64,000 nt of DNA from Pohlia nutans (taxonomy: Eukaryota > Streptophyta > Bryopsida > Bryales > Mniaceae). The DNA is taken from assembly GCA_022496805.1 (NCBI GenBank), contig CM040092.1, positions 23,578,113-23,642,112 of the forward strand, given 5' to 3'. The notes below the pieces were generated by a model. The model made no database searches, was not told the DNA's origin, and saw only the letters and a list, made by a program, of their open reading frames with translations. Below, piece by piece: positions 13,568 through 25,219 of this stretch (position 1 is the first letter of the stretch; each line of letters starts with the position of its first letter). The position numbers and the translations under genes were made by a program.

Positions 13568-14376
13568 TTAATATATAAATTGTAATACATTGTTATATAC
13601 ATATTATCATGATTATTAATTTTCCTTTGTATTGAAAAGTGTTTGGTCATTGTTATTTTGATTTAATACCACCGAATACAGAATATACTATATAGCCGCG
13701 AAAGGTTTTCATGATGTTTAAGGGTTAAAGAAGAAGGGAAGTTACATTTAGAAAAATGTCAAATACCTTGACCACAATTCAAAACAATGGGGCAATACAA
13801 GAGCTTGTCACAATGGAGGCACAATATATCAATGCCCATAGAGTCATTTGGAATGGCATACCACTTCCTTTGTTTCATAATAAGAGTCCATATTTTTGAC
13901 GTGTTTTAACTTAACGCTTTTATTACCAAAAAAAAGTCGTCTCACTATTCAAAAAATCTTGTATCTTCAATAGTAGTATGTAATTTTTGTATCACTCTCA
14001 TGGTTTGTCCCGTTTGAAATGGACAATGCTCACATTTAAAATATAAAACAGAGGACAAAAACTAAGAAAAAAACAATGCCAAAAAGTGGACTCTTATTAT
14101 GAAATGGAGGGAGTACATAGGAATTCCATGAAGGATTCTGAAGCTCCTAGGTCATCTTTAAAAGATGGAGAGAAATTTTCTACAAGAAAAGAATGATTTG
14201 TAGGCATATGAACATGTGTTCCATCAAATATCAAGCCCTAATAATGCTTTACAACAAGGTTAGTGCATTGAAGGCTACATTTCTCTAGTGACTGAAAACA
14301 TTACCATAGGAAATGGATGTCTTTCTACAGGTATGATTATTTAGTTGTTAGTTTAACCCCTTCATGTCCCCATTAA

Positions 14377-14713
14377 CCCCTAAACGCTCAAACGACCATT
14401 TTCTGGTTGCTGCCTGAATATAACAGGTTGCCCAAAAAAATGTGTTTTTGAAATAATAAAAAATGTTTTAAAATATTACGTCAAGTCTACTTTCCAACAC
14501 AATTTGAATTATGTCAATCCGAGTTAAACTCCACCCGGGAGAATTTTTCAAAGTGAATCACCTCAACATTGTCTTAGTGTTATAAAATTTGCTATTTGGA
14601 GAAAGTAATAATGTTTTCTCAAACTTTTATTGAACCAAACTTCATCAAACATACGGAAGGCACATATTATAACACATCTATGTTTTTCCCAATACCCCTC
14701 CGGCTTTTAGGGG
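14377..14713. mobile_element. TTAA-flanked MITE (337 bp)
   Basis: TTAA lies at 14373-14376 and 14714-14717. The ends are CCCCTAAACGCTC and, on the opposite strand, CCCCTAAAAGCCGG. It is an AT-rich, non-coding member of the family at 13052, 49548, 51326 and 57070. A second TTTAACCCC phrase just upstream (14352) may be the stub of another copy. Confidence 0.65.
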
Positions 14714-14861
14714 TTAAATCGCAAAACTCAAATTTGATGCCATATAATATGAATGTCGTCCAATCACAAAATATGAATGTTTGAAAAATCAGTTGTCCAT
14801 AAATCCATGAGTTTTGTTCAATTGTGATGAAATGTCATTTCTAAATGTGACAAATGCATGT

Positions 14862-14895
14862 ATGTTATTCAAAAACAATTGTTTTTGAATAACAT
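14862..14895. repeat. Perfect 34-bp palindrome
   Basis: ATGTTATTCAAAAACAA is followed immediately by its exact reverse complement, with no spacer, centred on CAATTG. It can form a cruciform or hairpin of 17 bp. No flanking element is evident. Confidence 0.85.
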
Positions 14896-15131
14896 GTTTG
14901 AAGGTTAATTGTTTTTCTTGATCAATCTTGTCATTCAAAATCAAGAAAAACTGAAAATTGGCTTGACATGTCCACGATGAAAAAAATTGATAAGCAAGAC
15001 TGATATTATTTTTGGTATAATCCACAAACTCTAAAAAGATAATTAGTAAAAATATTAGAAAAAAAGGTGAAATAATGACCCTCAAAAATAGGTTTGATTG
15101 TCAAGCCACCTTGAAAATCCTTAGTCCTGGC

Positions 15132-15287
15132 TTAGTATTCTTCCGGCTCTAAAAGCTGCAGCAAGAGATGCAACGTCTTGCAAACTCTGGGTATGTGCAA
15201 ATACAGTCGTCTGCACTGAGGGCATTCTGATTGTTGCAGGATTCATCCATTGATATGCACACCAGAAGCAAAAGATATGGCCGCATG
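15132..15287 (-). pseudogene. Orphan exon of a PRT1-like RING-finger E3 ligase
   Basis: After a good acceptor (TTTTGCAG) the minus strand reads CGHIFCFWCAYQWMN, half of a RING finger of the PRT1 type. That family, in Arabidopsis, marks N-degron substrates for ubiquitination. A shift of one base follows, and the next frame gives ECPQCRRLYLHIPRVC then LHLLLQLLEPEEY and a stop. This corresponds to the conserved CPxCR and the LHFLLLKL-type tail in PRT1-like proteins. Only this exon was found; the second RING and ZZ finger of full-length PRT1 are absent, and the stop comes early. The frameshift is read directly and the family call is from motif knowledge. It is probably a gene fragment or pseudogene. 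Confidence 0.6.
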
Positions 15288-15290
15288 CTG

Positions 15291-16290
15291 CAAAACAGAG
15301 TCAAATGATCTCAGTTAAATAATCGCCTTCTTTTTTTTTCCGTTGGAAAGTCACCCATTCAAAACACTTGATTTGGAAGAAATGAAATACTTATAAGTTC
15401 TATCCCAATCAGAGATGCCTCCACGAAATACATTGAAGATGTACCGCTAATACTTCGAGGATAATTAGCCTCATGGTTCAAACTCTAAGATCATCTATAG
15501 TCCTCCACAGTAGAGGCGCAAGGTACAAGAGGTTGTCATGATAGCGAGCAGGATGAGGTCAGCATGAAGCAATTTTCCACATGGTAGCCACAAGGGACGG
15601 TAGAAATGAGGGCCAACACAACGGCTCTCGACACCCCGGCCGTGCCCAAAAGTCAGGGCCATAGACAACAATGTGATTTTTAAAGAAGATTGCCTCTTGG
15701 GTTGCATTTGCCATAAATTGTTGGTGTTTGGCTGGGTCTTCACTAATGTCTAGCATGTCACGGTGAGGTGGAACTCATTGGTGGGTGATGACAAGCTCTT
15801 GATGGCATGCCATTTAGGCTGCAAAGGGCTGTGGATGCTCTAATACTTCAAACTTCAATAATTCATAACTTATGAAGATAATATCCAAATAAACAATATT
15901 TTAGTGCGTTGGAATCCTCTCGAAAGTGGAACAAGAACCACAGAATAATAACAGGAAGCACTCAAAACAGCTGCCCTAACTTAGCAACGGTAGAAGATAG
16001 CGAATTAGGGTTAGGGCTGGTACCATGAACAATGGGCTTGTAGACGAGCTGTCTGCACATGCATGTACGCTGCCAGCTTCAATCATCTCGGTAAAGGAAT
16101 GCACTAACTAAGCCTAATAATTCTAACCCCTGTTTCATTCCGTCTCCTACTATCACAATTTGCACTTCAAAATGACACTTGCTCATACTGGCCGTCAAAG
16201 AAAACGGTCCCGGCATTCATTCCCAATCACATATCCGAAGATCAACATCGGACTCAGCTGATCCATCTATATGCTTTGACTCTGCCTATT
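15291..16290. other. Intergenic; unrecognised coding-like patch 15495-15756 (minus)
   Basis: Two overlapping minus-strand frames stay open for 65-82 codons around 15495-15756. One contains HFYRPLWLPCGKLLHADLI, loosely similar to a RING start, but no Cys/His spacing can be aligned. The rest is non-coding. It could be another remnant of the PRT1-like locus, but this is not demonstrated. Confidence 0.2.
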
Positions 16291-16300
16291 GCACTCTTAA

Positions 16301-16519
16301 CCCTTAAAGGACCCATGATTCACACTTTTAAAATGACAAATTCAATTGATCATATTGTGAAAAATCAATAATTTAGATAGGACCAAATTTTATATCACTA
16401 GAACGAGTGAAGATGGTAAAAACAAACAAATTCGGACAAGAGGAAGTCCAAACAGGACCAACTCGAAACTGTTGAAAAAAAACTTGGTGACCATTCTGGT
16501 CGCCGTGTACGCTTAGGGG
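16301..16519. mobile_element. TTAA-flanked MITE, short subfamily (219 bp)
   Basis: TTAA at 16297-16300 and 16520-16523 flanks CCCTTAAAGGACCC at the left and, reading inward on the other strand, CCCCTAAGCGTACACGG at the right. The interior phrase AAATGACAAATTCAATTGAT is shared with copies at about 18032-18258, 18875-19106 and 23097-23757. Confidence 0.7.
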
Positions 16520-16893
16520 TTAAGTCCTAAAGGACCAAGATTTCATGATCGTATTAAGATACATAACATTCACAAGATAGTGCAACATATTCCACACCCA
16601 GCAGGAGTTCATCAGTAGCTAATTGGACAAGTGGAGTCCCAAGGTGATGAGCAGAGTGCATGAAGGAAAGGCAGAGGGCATGAAGTCTGCTGAATGTTAC
16701 GAGTGCCAAAGTTTATTGATCACTAGAATCAGGGAAAAACATTGGTCCAAAAATAGTTAAAATGAAACTCTCTGTAGGAAGGCCAATTCAGAGATCAGAA
16801 CGACACACATAACATGTCGGGATTGAGAAAACGATTAGGTCAACATATTGATTTATTGATCGTTCAAATGTACAAGAAGAGAGACTGCGATTG

Positions 16894-17181
16894 CTAAGGG
16901 ACATGGGACTTGGTGTACTTGGGAGGTCTGATGCTGGCAGACCAACTATGGAGGAGCTGCATGACGAGAGCCACAGAGAGGGCGACGATCATGAACACCA
17001 CAATGCCATCGAAGAACATGCGACCAATGAAGTAGATGACGCACAGGCAGATGAGGCACTGGAACAATTGCTCCCCATCGATGCCATCCGTGTAAGGCTT
17101 GTACACCACTTCCCTATTAATACGGGAAGAAGAAGAGGAATCCGCCTCAGTCCAGTAATGCTCCTGCACTCCTCTGTCCAT
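16894..17181 (-). CDS. Putative small two-helix membrane protein (95 aa)
   Basis: A single-exon open frame on the minus strand. The ATG at 17181 (MDRGVQEHYW) was chosen because the reading frame upstream has no ATG. The first half is polar with a run of serines (TEADSSSSSRINREVVYKP). The second half has two hydrophobic stretches, LFQCLICLCVIYFIGRMFF and GIVVFMIVALSVALVMQLL, separated by one Asp. A short basic-aromatic tail (RPPKYTKSHVP) follows. I do not recognise the family. Good helix-like composition and a clean stop favour a real gene, but it could be a chance frame. Confidence 0.4.
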   Translation of the reverse strand: MDRGVQEHYWTEADSSSSSRINREVVYKPYTDGIDGEQLFQCLICLCVIYFIGRMFFDGIVVFMIVALSVALVMQLLHSWSASIRPPKYTKSHVP

Positions 17182-17552
17182 AATCTCAAACTCTAAGACG
17201 CAAACCAAACAAAAAAATCCTCAAACTCGTTCAAATGCTTCAGTGTACACCTCTGTTTTTCAATTCCTTCGAAGCGTGCCAGTATAATCCGCTACACAGG
17301 CGTCCTGCATTCACAGATTGAAGGAATTAAGTGTAGAAAAGGATCTGGCACTCAATTCCGTGAATCCCTCTTACAAAACTCGCCCGCAGGTTGCAAGGGA
17401 GAACTGAAGGCGTTGAAGTATGAAGTGTGAAGCTGGCTGCGCAGAGTTGGGGTGCCAAGGTAATATGTTCGGGATGAGTAGATTGTGAAATATCTTGACT
17501 AAGTGTCGATAATAGAAAATAGTGTGGGTGAGCTGGGGCACTGCTCTGGTTT

Positions 17553-17563
17553 CTATATAAAGA
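17553..17563 (+). promoter_or_regulatory. TATA-like motif
   Basis: CTATATAAAGAGG lies just before a GC-rich block. It would fit a plus-strand start near 17.59 kb. Read in the other direction it could serve the minus-strand ORF at 16894-17181 with a long leader. No initiator or transcript evidence is available. Confidence 0.25.
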
Positions 17564-17682
17564 GGGGAATAGTGAGTGGAGAATGAGTGGGGTGCCAAAT
17601 TTAGTGACTTTTTCCATAGAGGGCGTGGGATTCCTGTTGCCCAAATTGGATGGATCCCTGCCATGCCTTGCCTGGTCACTGC

Positions 17683-17905
17683 GCCAGCGGATCCAAAGGG
17701 ATCCACTCCGCGTTCCGCGTTACTGAGGCGCGGTGGGAGCCGGGCGTTCAGTCGCCGGCCGATCATCACAGGGCCGTCGGATTCCGAAGGCTCCATCGAA
17801 CGGCTGGAGATGGGGCGGCCACAGTTCAGCAGCTCTGGTGGGGCCCGGGGGGGAGCCGCAGCAGCCGCAGCAGCCTCAGCCGCGTTACTGCAGCTTGGAG
17901 ATTTT
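17683..17905 (+). repeat. GC-rich interspersed repeat, subfamily A
   Basis: A strongly GC-rich block in AT-rich surroundings, running from GCGTTACTGAGGCGCGG to GGGAGCCGCAGCAGCC and a final CGCGTTACTG. The middle contains GGGCCGTCGGATTCCGAAGG and ATCGAACGGCTGGAGATGG. A second copy with the same middle occurs inverted at about 24240-24430. Long overlapping open frames here reflect GC content, not a gene. Confidence 0.7.
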
Positions 17906-18031
17906 TTAACTGCTGCCCGGAGTTATGCCCCACACTTACGCAGGTTATACCCATCCAGGAACTGAAGATTTGAACCATCCAGGTAACCACTCCAGCCACA
18001 TGAGTCTTGAACCAACGAAAGACTGAACACA

Positions 18032-18258
18032 TGCAATTAGCAAAGGTCCAAGGTTTAAATGACAAATGCAATCTATCATATTATGAAAAATACATTTAAG
18101 AAGGGCCCAAATTTCATATCACCGGAATAAGTGAAGATCATTGCATGTGTTGATCAAATAAAAATTAAATTTGAACACAAGGATTCTATATAAAACATGC
18201 TTAAAACTCCTATAAGAAACATAATGCCAATTTGGGCTTTTTGGTCCTATGGGGGTTT
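18032..18258. mobile_element. Degenerate copy of the short TTAA MITE
   Basis: The interior matches the 16301 copy (AAATGACAAATGCAATC, then AAATTTCATATCACCGGAA). The right end reads TTTTTGGTCCTATGGGGGTTTAA. The left terminal CCC and TTAA are missing, so the copy is truncated. Confidence 0.5.
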
Positions 18259-18335
18259 AATATATCATAAAAAAACACAATTACTTATGATAAACTTAAT
18301 ATATATCATCAAAATATAAATTTTAAAAAAACATG

Positions 18336-21300
18336 TCAAGCAAACCGAACATTCTCATCCGGGAATGTCATGCCTTCCAAGAGTTTGCCACTACCTTGTA
18401 GTTCTACATTGTATGTTTTAGCATTGATTCCCTCTACTGCATCATTGAAGCTAGAAACCCTTGCTATATACCATTTGTTTGTATTCTCATCAAAAACTTC
18501 TATCATCTTTTCAACAAGAGAACCATCAGTTCCAATTGTTCCACATTGTTGTTCGCCTCTTGAAATGGAAGTTCCACAATTTCGACATTCAATGGTTTTC
18601 ACCCCAATCAAAAGCATGTTGTAGTCTCCACACAATCGACATTTTTGTTTGAAGCTTTTCGGTAGTTGTAGTCGCTTACGTTTTTTGCATAGGTTTCTCG
18701 TCGTCGTACGTCAACAGTGGTCTTGGGCTTCTCCAAAGTTTTACTTGTACTTCCCAATGTACCTACAAACAATTAAAAATCACATTTACAATTTTTTTTT
18801 TAAAAAAAACATCATTTGCGTATTTTCATAATGAATACATATGATATACAATTTTAATCTATATGATATTTTAACCCATAAAGGCCCAAGGATCCATAGA
18901 TTTAAAATGACAAATTCAATTTAGCATATTGTGAAAATTTTAATTAATATGAGACCAAATTGTATATGACTCAAATCATTGAAGAACATTGCATGCGTTT
19001 ATAATAACAAGGAACTAATTTGAATAAAATGAAGTTCACATTGGACCTACTTAAAACTACTAAAAGAAACATCAGGCCCGATTTGAGATTTTGATTCCTC
19101 TAGAAATTAAATCAAACCTAATGGTTGTTGAATATGTACATCTTTAGCACTTGAAATACGGTCTTTTTTTTTCCATGGTTTTCCATGACCAAATCTTGTC
19201 ATCGTAACATGTGCTTGAATCGATTCTATGTTTGTTCCAGTTCGAGGTAGAAGAATGGTTTTTGGTCGTGCTTGAGGATTGAATATAGGTTTTATAGACC
19301 TAGAAAATGTGTTGACTGCTTTGTCCAAAGCTTGAAGGTCTTTTACCGTTAACATTGACATCTTCTCAAGTACAAGGAAATTAGACATCAAATCTTGGAT
19401 TCTGTTTTGAATGGTATCGACCAATTTAGCATTAGAAATAGATGGTTGCAATTCTTCAAAAATTGAAAAAACCGCCGAGTTTTGATTTTCAAGTGTTGTA
19501 TCCTCGTTACATTTTGCGATATACAAAATGAGTTTTAAAAATAATAATAATAATTATAAGAACGTTTGATAAATTTTCATAGACTAAAACATTCATGTAC
19601 TACACATTCTATCTACATTGTAAAACCCGGTAGTTTAGAATAATACCTTCAAAAACATTGTTTGGTGGAGGGCTCGATATATTTAGTAAAGGGCTCAACA
19701 TGCTTGTTGGCGGTGCATTGCGTTGAGAAGATGAGGTTTCATCTTCATAATTATCATTTACCTCGTGATAAAACAACTGCTCTTGAGATGGAAGTAATTT
19801 CTTCAAATGTTGTAATTGTTCATCCAATAACATTGGTACTGCTAACAAATGTTTGCAGATTGCAGCCCGATCTTCACACTCACAACATTCAGTAGTCAAT
19901 GAAAGTGCATACCAAACTGTGGAGTTGGTTTGACTTCGAATCATAAATTCCATATTAAACTCATCGATAATTTGAAGGTGTCCTTCAAAATCTTCTTTGA
20001 GCAAGTCCACAATTTGATTTGCTTTTTGTAGTCGCGTTGTATAATGTTTATCTCTACCTCGAGTAGAATATTTCATGGACTCGCTTAAAAAGTTGGCATG
20101 CCAATAATGGTCTAGTAATGTAGAACCACCAAATCGATCCCCGGTACCCGATTCACCTATTACATTTCACACATTGCCATTTGCATAAGAATTTGCATAT
20201 TCTAAAATGAATTAACAATACAACCATATTCAAATTATTGAATAACATTCACATTGTAATAAATATATGAGAGTGACAAAATTTACCTATGATAGCCCAG
20301 ACTAATGTGTCAAGTCTTCGATTGACTTTTTTTCGTAATAAAGTATATTTGATGTAATGCCATAACCTCTCCACAAGGTTCGTAGTGTTCATATAGCCGT
20401 GTTGGTATAATCGATTGTACCGAGGCCACATACCTGGCCATGGATATTCCAACCCGGTCCAACTTGTAGCGACATACGTGAGAAGTGCTTTCTCATCGGC
20501 ATACGTCAATTTGAAATTTTCATACCTTGTGTTGAAATCTTCATCTGTTAAGGATTCCAATAATCCACACATGTCATTGTATAAAGGAGTTTTTTTGGCC
20601 TCACTCACTTTTGAAATCAAATTTTCCACCCATGTTTTTTTAATATGAAACCAACATAAAAGCAAATGACATTTTGTTTGGATTCTCCCTTCCTCGACAA
20701 TTTCTCAAGAAGCCGTGTCACGATCTATGACATATTTAAAAGCGTTATACTCGGTCTTGCATTTGTCAATGACTATGGCGTTAGGTCTAACATTGCCCAT
20801 CTTCTCAAAAACAGCTTGCAATGTCAATTTTAAAGCCATAGATTCATGTTTTTTATCTACATCTGCCGAACATAACATGAAAAAAATAGGCATACCCAAC
20901 ATTCTAGAATTTGGGCACATAGCGGCATATAGTGGAAGACCATATTGATTAGTCTTAAACGTTGAATCAATAGCCCATGCTGAATTAGGCGTAATACGCA
21001 TTGCAAGTTCCCGCATCCATGGTGTTTGAATGACTAATACCAAAGGTTGTTTCTCTGGGTCTTCATGTTCCGGATTATAAGGTTGATGAAATATCACCAT
21101 ATCTTTAGTAATCCAATCTTCAACACTTGCATGAATGTTTTCCCAATCATCATTATACACAGCAACTTCCACTTGCATTTCGTATGCCATGTTTCCCACA
21201 TCTTTTGATGTAGGAATAAATCGATATGAAACCCTTTCATATGGTTCCGCTAACTCTCGAAGCATACCTATGAAAATTTAAAAAATGAATACTTATTTTA

Positions 21301-22877
21301 GTAATTGTTCACGATTAAATCAATTCATACCAAAACAAATTCTATGCATATATAGATGAAAGAGCATTTACACAAATTTGACATTAAAGAAAAAGAACTC
21401 TACACAAAATCCTTCTCAAATGTCATGCCAAATTTAAATTAGCTGCACGTCTTCGTGCAGCAAATAATGCTGATTGTACATCGTTCGAGTTGTGCAAATT
21501 TTCCTTCACTTTCTCTTTTGCCATAGGATGTAAAGGAAGGAAGTGAACATCTTCATCTGAATTTGGAATATGTCCAGAGTGAGACGTGTGAATAAAAATC
21601 TGTATCCAAAACATTGTAATATTCAGAATAAAATATATAATTTGTAGTATTATCCCGAAAATGTGTATGATATGAAATGAAAAATAATAGACCAACTATA
21701 CATGGTTATATAAATAATGTACAAATAGAACATGATGTTTAAAACTATACCTCAATGTCTTTGTTTTTGTCAGTTGGTTCTATGATTTTAAGCATGAACT
21801 CACAACTACAATATTTTGCGGTACTGTATTGTCGTTTTTGTGTGACATAGTCTTCTAGAGGTGCAATTGGCATTTTATGTCTTTGTCTGTAATTTCCACC
21901 TCGATTGCATCGTAAAAGTGTAACTTGTGCAGGAAATGGTCTTATACGAGTCCATGCATATCTTTCCTTTAAGCACACCTATTCCATACAAAATAGATAT
22001 ATTCAATTTTATTCTTTAAATGATAAATCCATACATATACTATGGAATCATGATTTAGGAGTAAGTATATTTACCTCACATAATTGAATTGAAATGTATT
22101 TGAAACAATTGTAATTGAAATACAATATGATAAAATAACATACCTTGTATTCCACTACAAATTGCTCCGGTCGTACTTGTATGACACAATCATATACAAA
22201 TTTCTTCCGTTTCGGCCGGTTTGATCTTTTTGGAATTTGTCTAGTTGTTCTTGATGATGAACACTCCACACATGTTGATACAAATTGTTGTATATAAGGT
22301 TGTGGAATGCCATGAGTTCGAGCTCCAACTAGCCAACCCATTTTGTAATTTTGTCATGTGTAACTTTAATCCCATACTGTGGATGTCTAGATGCATGTGC
22401 ATTTTTGACAATGTTTTCCCATTCCTCCACATATGGTAAGCAAAGATGGGAGGATTTTCCAGATTTGTTGAATAATCTCATTTCGTTAGTTCGAAAATCT
22501 AGCTTCACGTGCAAAGTGTCCTCAATGGCTCGTCATTTTTTCAAGATAGACTGGTGCAATTTGCCATCGGCTTGACCAGGGATAGACCATGAAGGCTCAA
22601 CATTAAGAATGCTCTCACCTCTAGCTTGGATTTGACCTTGCAAACATTGAATCATAAAAATATAAGATTTCTTGGTAAAGAGATACCAAATTGATGTAGC
22701 ACAAAACATGAGTGGATCACATGTTTCCAAACGCCCTTGAATAACATCATCATCTTGAAGTTCTCCTTCTCCTATATCAGAGAGCTCAATGGCCCCTTCA
22801 TCATCATCAAAGAACTCAATATACTCGTCTTCGTCACTCTCCAATAAAGTATCCACATACCTCGTAATTTCCTCCAT
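18336..22877 (-). pseudogene. MULE-type transposase gene, intron-bearing, decayed
   Basis: It encodes a Mutator-like (MULE) DDE transposase with a SWIM zinc finger, spread over at least six exons. Seen in order: an acidic N-terminus (ESDEDEYIEFFDDDEG); a Cys-containing DNA-binding-like region (FVSTCVEC, PKRSNRPKRKKF); the catalytic core with AIDSTFKTNQYG, VIDKCKTEYNAF and TTNLVERLWHYIK, giving plausible D, D and E residues; a SWIM motif CECEDRAAICKH; and a C-terminal zinc-ribbon-like ECRNCGTSISRGEQQC. Introns with good GT-AG ends are 21979-22143, 21600-21750 and 20157-20286. It is broken by in-frame TGA at 22533-22535 and 20705-20707, a TGA or lost donor near 21423, and frameshifts near 22325 and 18700. 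A TTAA MITE sits at 18875-19106 in its 3' part. No terminal inverted repeats were found. Function is known for the family; inactivity is inferred from the breaks. Confidence 0.8.
18875..19106. mobile_element. TTAA-flanked MITE inside the MULE pseudogene
   Basis: TTAA at 18871-18874 and 19107-19110. The left end reads CCCATAAAGGCCCAAGG and the right end is degenerate (CCTCTAGAAA). The interior AAATGACAAATTCAATTTAGC matches the short subfamily. The right TTAA supplies the TAA stop that ends a 139-codon exon frame of the MULE gene. Confidence 0.6.
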
Positions 22878-23161
22878 TGTTTTTTTGTTTACCCTTTAAA
22901 TGTTCAAGAATACATAGTTAAGACATGAAAACAACAATTGATATGAAACAAGTTAAAAACATGTATACAACCAAAAGTAAATATTAAACAATGACTCATT
23001 TATTCTTTATATGATTTATTTTAATAACAATCATGAGACCAGAATAGAAAATAATATTACTTTAATCCCAATATGCCTAATACTTGACTCCAACTCCTAA
23101 AGGACTAAGAAGCTCAAATTTGGAATTCCAGAATGGAAAAACAGAAAGCTGAGAGATTTAA

Positions 23162-23298
23162 GGCTTCTTTAAACTAGAGACGAGAAGTCTTGAGGAGATA
23201 AATTTCAGCCAATGGGAGGCCTAGAAACCAAGAAGACCAATTTCTCATTGGCTAAAATGTCTCTCCTCACGGCTTCTTGCCTCTAGTGTAAAGAGGCA
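23162..23298. mobile_element. MITE-like fold-back, CTCTTTACACTA family
   Basis: The left arm CTTCTTTAAACTAGAG..GAGAAG pairs with a right arm ending CTTCTTGCCTCTAGTGTAAAG. The interior contains CCAATGGGAGGCCTAGAAACC. A longer relative is at 32451-32906. No clear target duplication is seen. Confidence 0.5.
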
Positions 23299-23309
23299 TG
23301 AGCGGAAAA

Positions 23310-23590
23310 AAGAAACTAACATTTGGAGGTTCAGAAACCAATCCTTGGGGGTCAGGGCTAAAAGCAGCAGGAAGTTGCACTGCTCTGAATTAGAGATTCT
23401 ACTCAACAGAAAGGTTTACATTGGAGCAGATGATACATCAATAGAATGGACATGTGTTTTTGGAGCACTTGAATTTACAAAAAAAATGAACTTATCAAAG
23501 AAGTATTTTGATGGGATGCCAGAGTGCACAGTGCGTTTGAGCCAGCAAAGAGTTATGTTACTTATAACATTCTTGAAGGTCCTATGTAGA
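23310..23590 (+). other. Unrecognised coding-like fragment
   Basis: One frame stays open with amino-acid-like composition: ELEILLNRKVYIGADDTSIE followed by a stretch with FTKKMNLSKKYFDGMPEC. It ends at LLITFLKV, followed by GTCCTATG. I do not recognise it. It may be a host gene fragment carried inside the composite MITE. Confidence 0.25.
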
Positions 23591-24185
23591 CTTCCTTTTT
23601 ATTCAAATTTATTTTTCTTTTCATCAACACATGCAATGTTCTTCAACAATTCTAATGATACAAACTTTAGTCCCATTTGAATTATATTTTTTGCAATATG
23701 ATCAATTGAATTTGTCATTTTCAAACTATGAATCCTTGGTCCTCTAAGGCTTAAAGCAAAGGAAAAAAAACCTAAATTCAATGAATAAATAAAAATACTG
23801 AACTAAATGGCATTAAATCCAAATAACACCAAAAGTTTAAATGAATACGTACCAATTTTAAATTCTCCAAGAACACACTTCCGGAAATATGTTTCAATCA
23901 TTCGGTTCGGGTACAAATAACTCCAACTCCGTCACAAAAACAAAAGCCTCCAGTAAAACTCCAACGCGTCAATGCTCTATCACTAAAAAATTGCCACCAT
24001 AATAAGCTCCAATACTCCATCACCACAAAATCCATCATCTAAAAAAAACCAATACTCCACCACAAAATTGGTCATCATAAGAAGCTCCAATCTAACGAGT
24101 GAAGAAAATCACTTAAGCTTTGGCTATTTATGTTCTGGAGTGTGTAGTGGTTGCATGACTGGGGGCTTATGTGGGGGCCTATGTG

Positions 24186-24560
24186 GGCAGCAGTAACGCG
24201 GGCCAATTTAATCAAGGTCCACGCAGTTATAAAATTTCCAGCTGCAGTAACGCGGCTGAGGCTGCTGCGGCTCCCCCCCGGGCCCCATTGGAGCTGCTGA
24301 ACTATGGCCGCCCCATCTCCAGCTATTCGATAGAGCCTTCTGAATCCGATGGCCCTGTGATGATCTGCCGGCGACTGAATGCCCGGCTCCCACCGCGCCA
24401 CATTAACGCGGCTCCGCGTTACTGAGGCGCGGAGAGAGCCTGTAGCTCAGTCGCCGACAGCTGCATCCTCCGCTCTCCGATCGCCCATCTGTATCCAATG
24501 GCGAGTGGTTTAGGGGCATCTAATAGCGGGTGGGGCCCGGGGAGCCGCAGCAGCCTGGAA
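24186..24560. repeat. Pair of GC-rich interspersed repeats (A inverted, B direct)
   Basis: From 24240 to about 24430 the sequence is the reverse complement of the 17683 repeat. Adjoining it, 24420-24560 is a related unit that shares the outer parts (GCGTTACTGAGGCGCGG.. and GGGGCCCGGGGAGCCGCAGC). Its middle is different, with TCCAATGGCGAGTGGTTTAG. Two subfamilies are therefore head to head. Confidence 0.65.
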
Positions 24561-24916
24561 AATATTAAGGTCTATTTGTTCGTCACTGTATCACTCAAGA
24601 AAATATTAAGGTCTATCAGTAGCCAAATTTCGCCCAAGTATTACCTGGATATCAACATGTTATCATCCCAACAACACATGAGTATTGAAAAAAACCTGGC
24701 TACAAGGAAAAATTGGAAAAATAATCATTGTTGCAGTTTGCCACAATTTTTTAATTTTTTAATTAAAAAAATTATTATTATTATGCCTATTTTTTGGAGG
24801 ATTTTCTTGTGAGGGGCCCATGTGATGATTTGTATGATTATGAATTTATAAGGAGTTTGGTGAGAAATGCCATCCTTCAAGTTGGGGCTGTGGGGCTCCC
24901 AGCTATTACGGTATTA

Positions 24917-25219
24917 GAGCATTCCCACCCATACACGCTAGGACAAACTCGCTGAAATTATTCATCTACATTTGAAGGGCCCTTGCACTCACACTCCCCC
25001 ACCCTTGCACGCCCTTCACATATCAAAAGTGCGCATCAAATAGTCAATGAACCAATCACAAGTAGAATGTGAGGATATAGTCAACTAAATAGTGATTTGA
25101 AGGCCTAATTTCTAACACGCTAGGATTGAGAGTCAAGAGGTATTTTGGAAGGGCCCTTGACACTTTTCATCTACTTTTTGAGTGTGAGAGAGTTTGGGAG
25201 GCCATGGGTGGCGATGCTC
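24917..25219. mobile_element. Tourist-like MITE with TTA target duplication
   Basis: TTA at 24914-24916 and 25220-25222 flanks inverted ends GAGCATTCCCACCCAT and (other strand) GAGCATCGCCACCCAT. It is 303 bp and non-coding; GAAGGGCCCTTG occurs near both ends in inverted order. TTA duplications and GAGCAT-type ends fit PIF/Harbinger-derived MITEs. Confidence 0.75.

Larger units (their letters stand above)
23097..23757. mobile_element. Composite TTAA-family MITE carrying an insertion
   Basis: The left part (CTCCTAAAGGACTAAGAAGC, then TCAAATTTGG) matches the start of the 62461 copy. The right part (about 23575-23757, with CAACACATGCAATGTTCTTC and a terminus CCTTGGTCCTCTAAGGCTTAA) matches the rest. 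Between them lie a second MITE (23162-23298) and a coding-like patch, so the element has been split. Terminal TTAA sites are eroded. Confidence 0.45.

Noticed and set aside
17371..17973. Overlapping 105-141 codon frames on both strands
   Set aside because: They coincide with the GC-rich interspersed repeat and have no consistent motif; low stop frequency follows from base composition.
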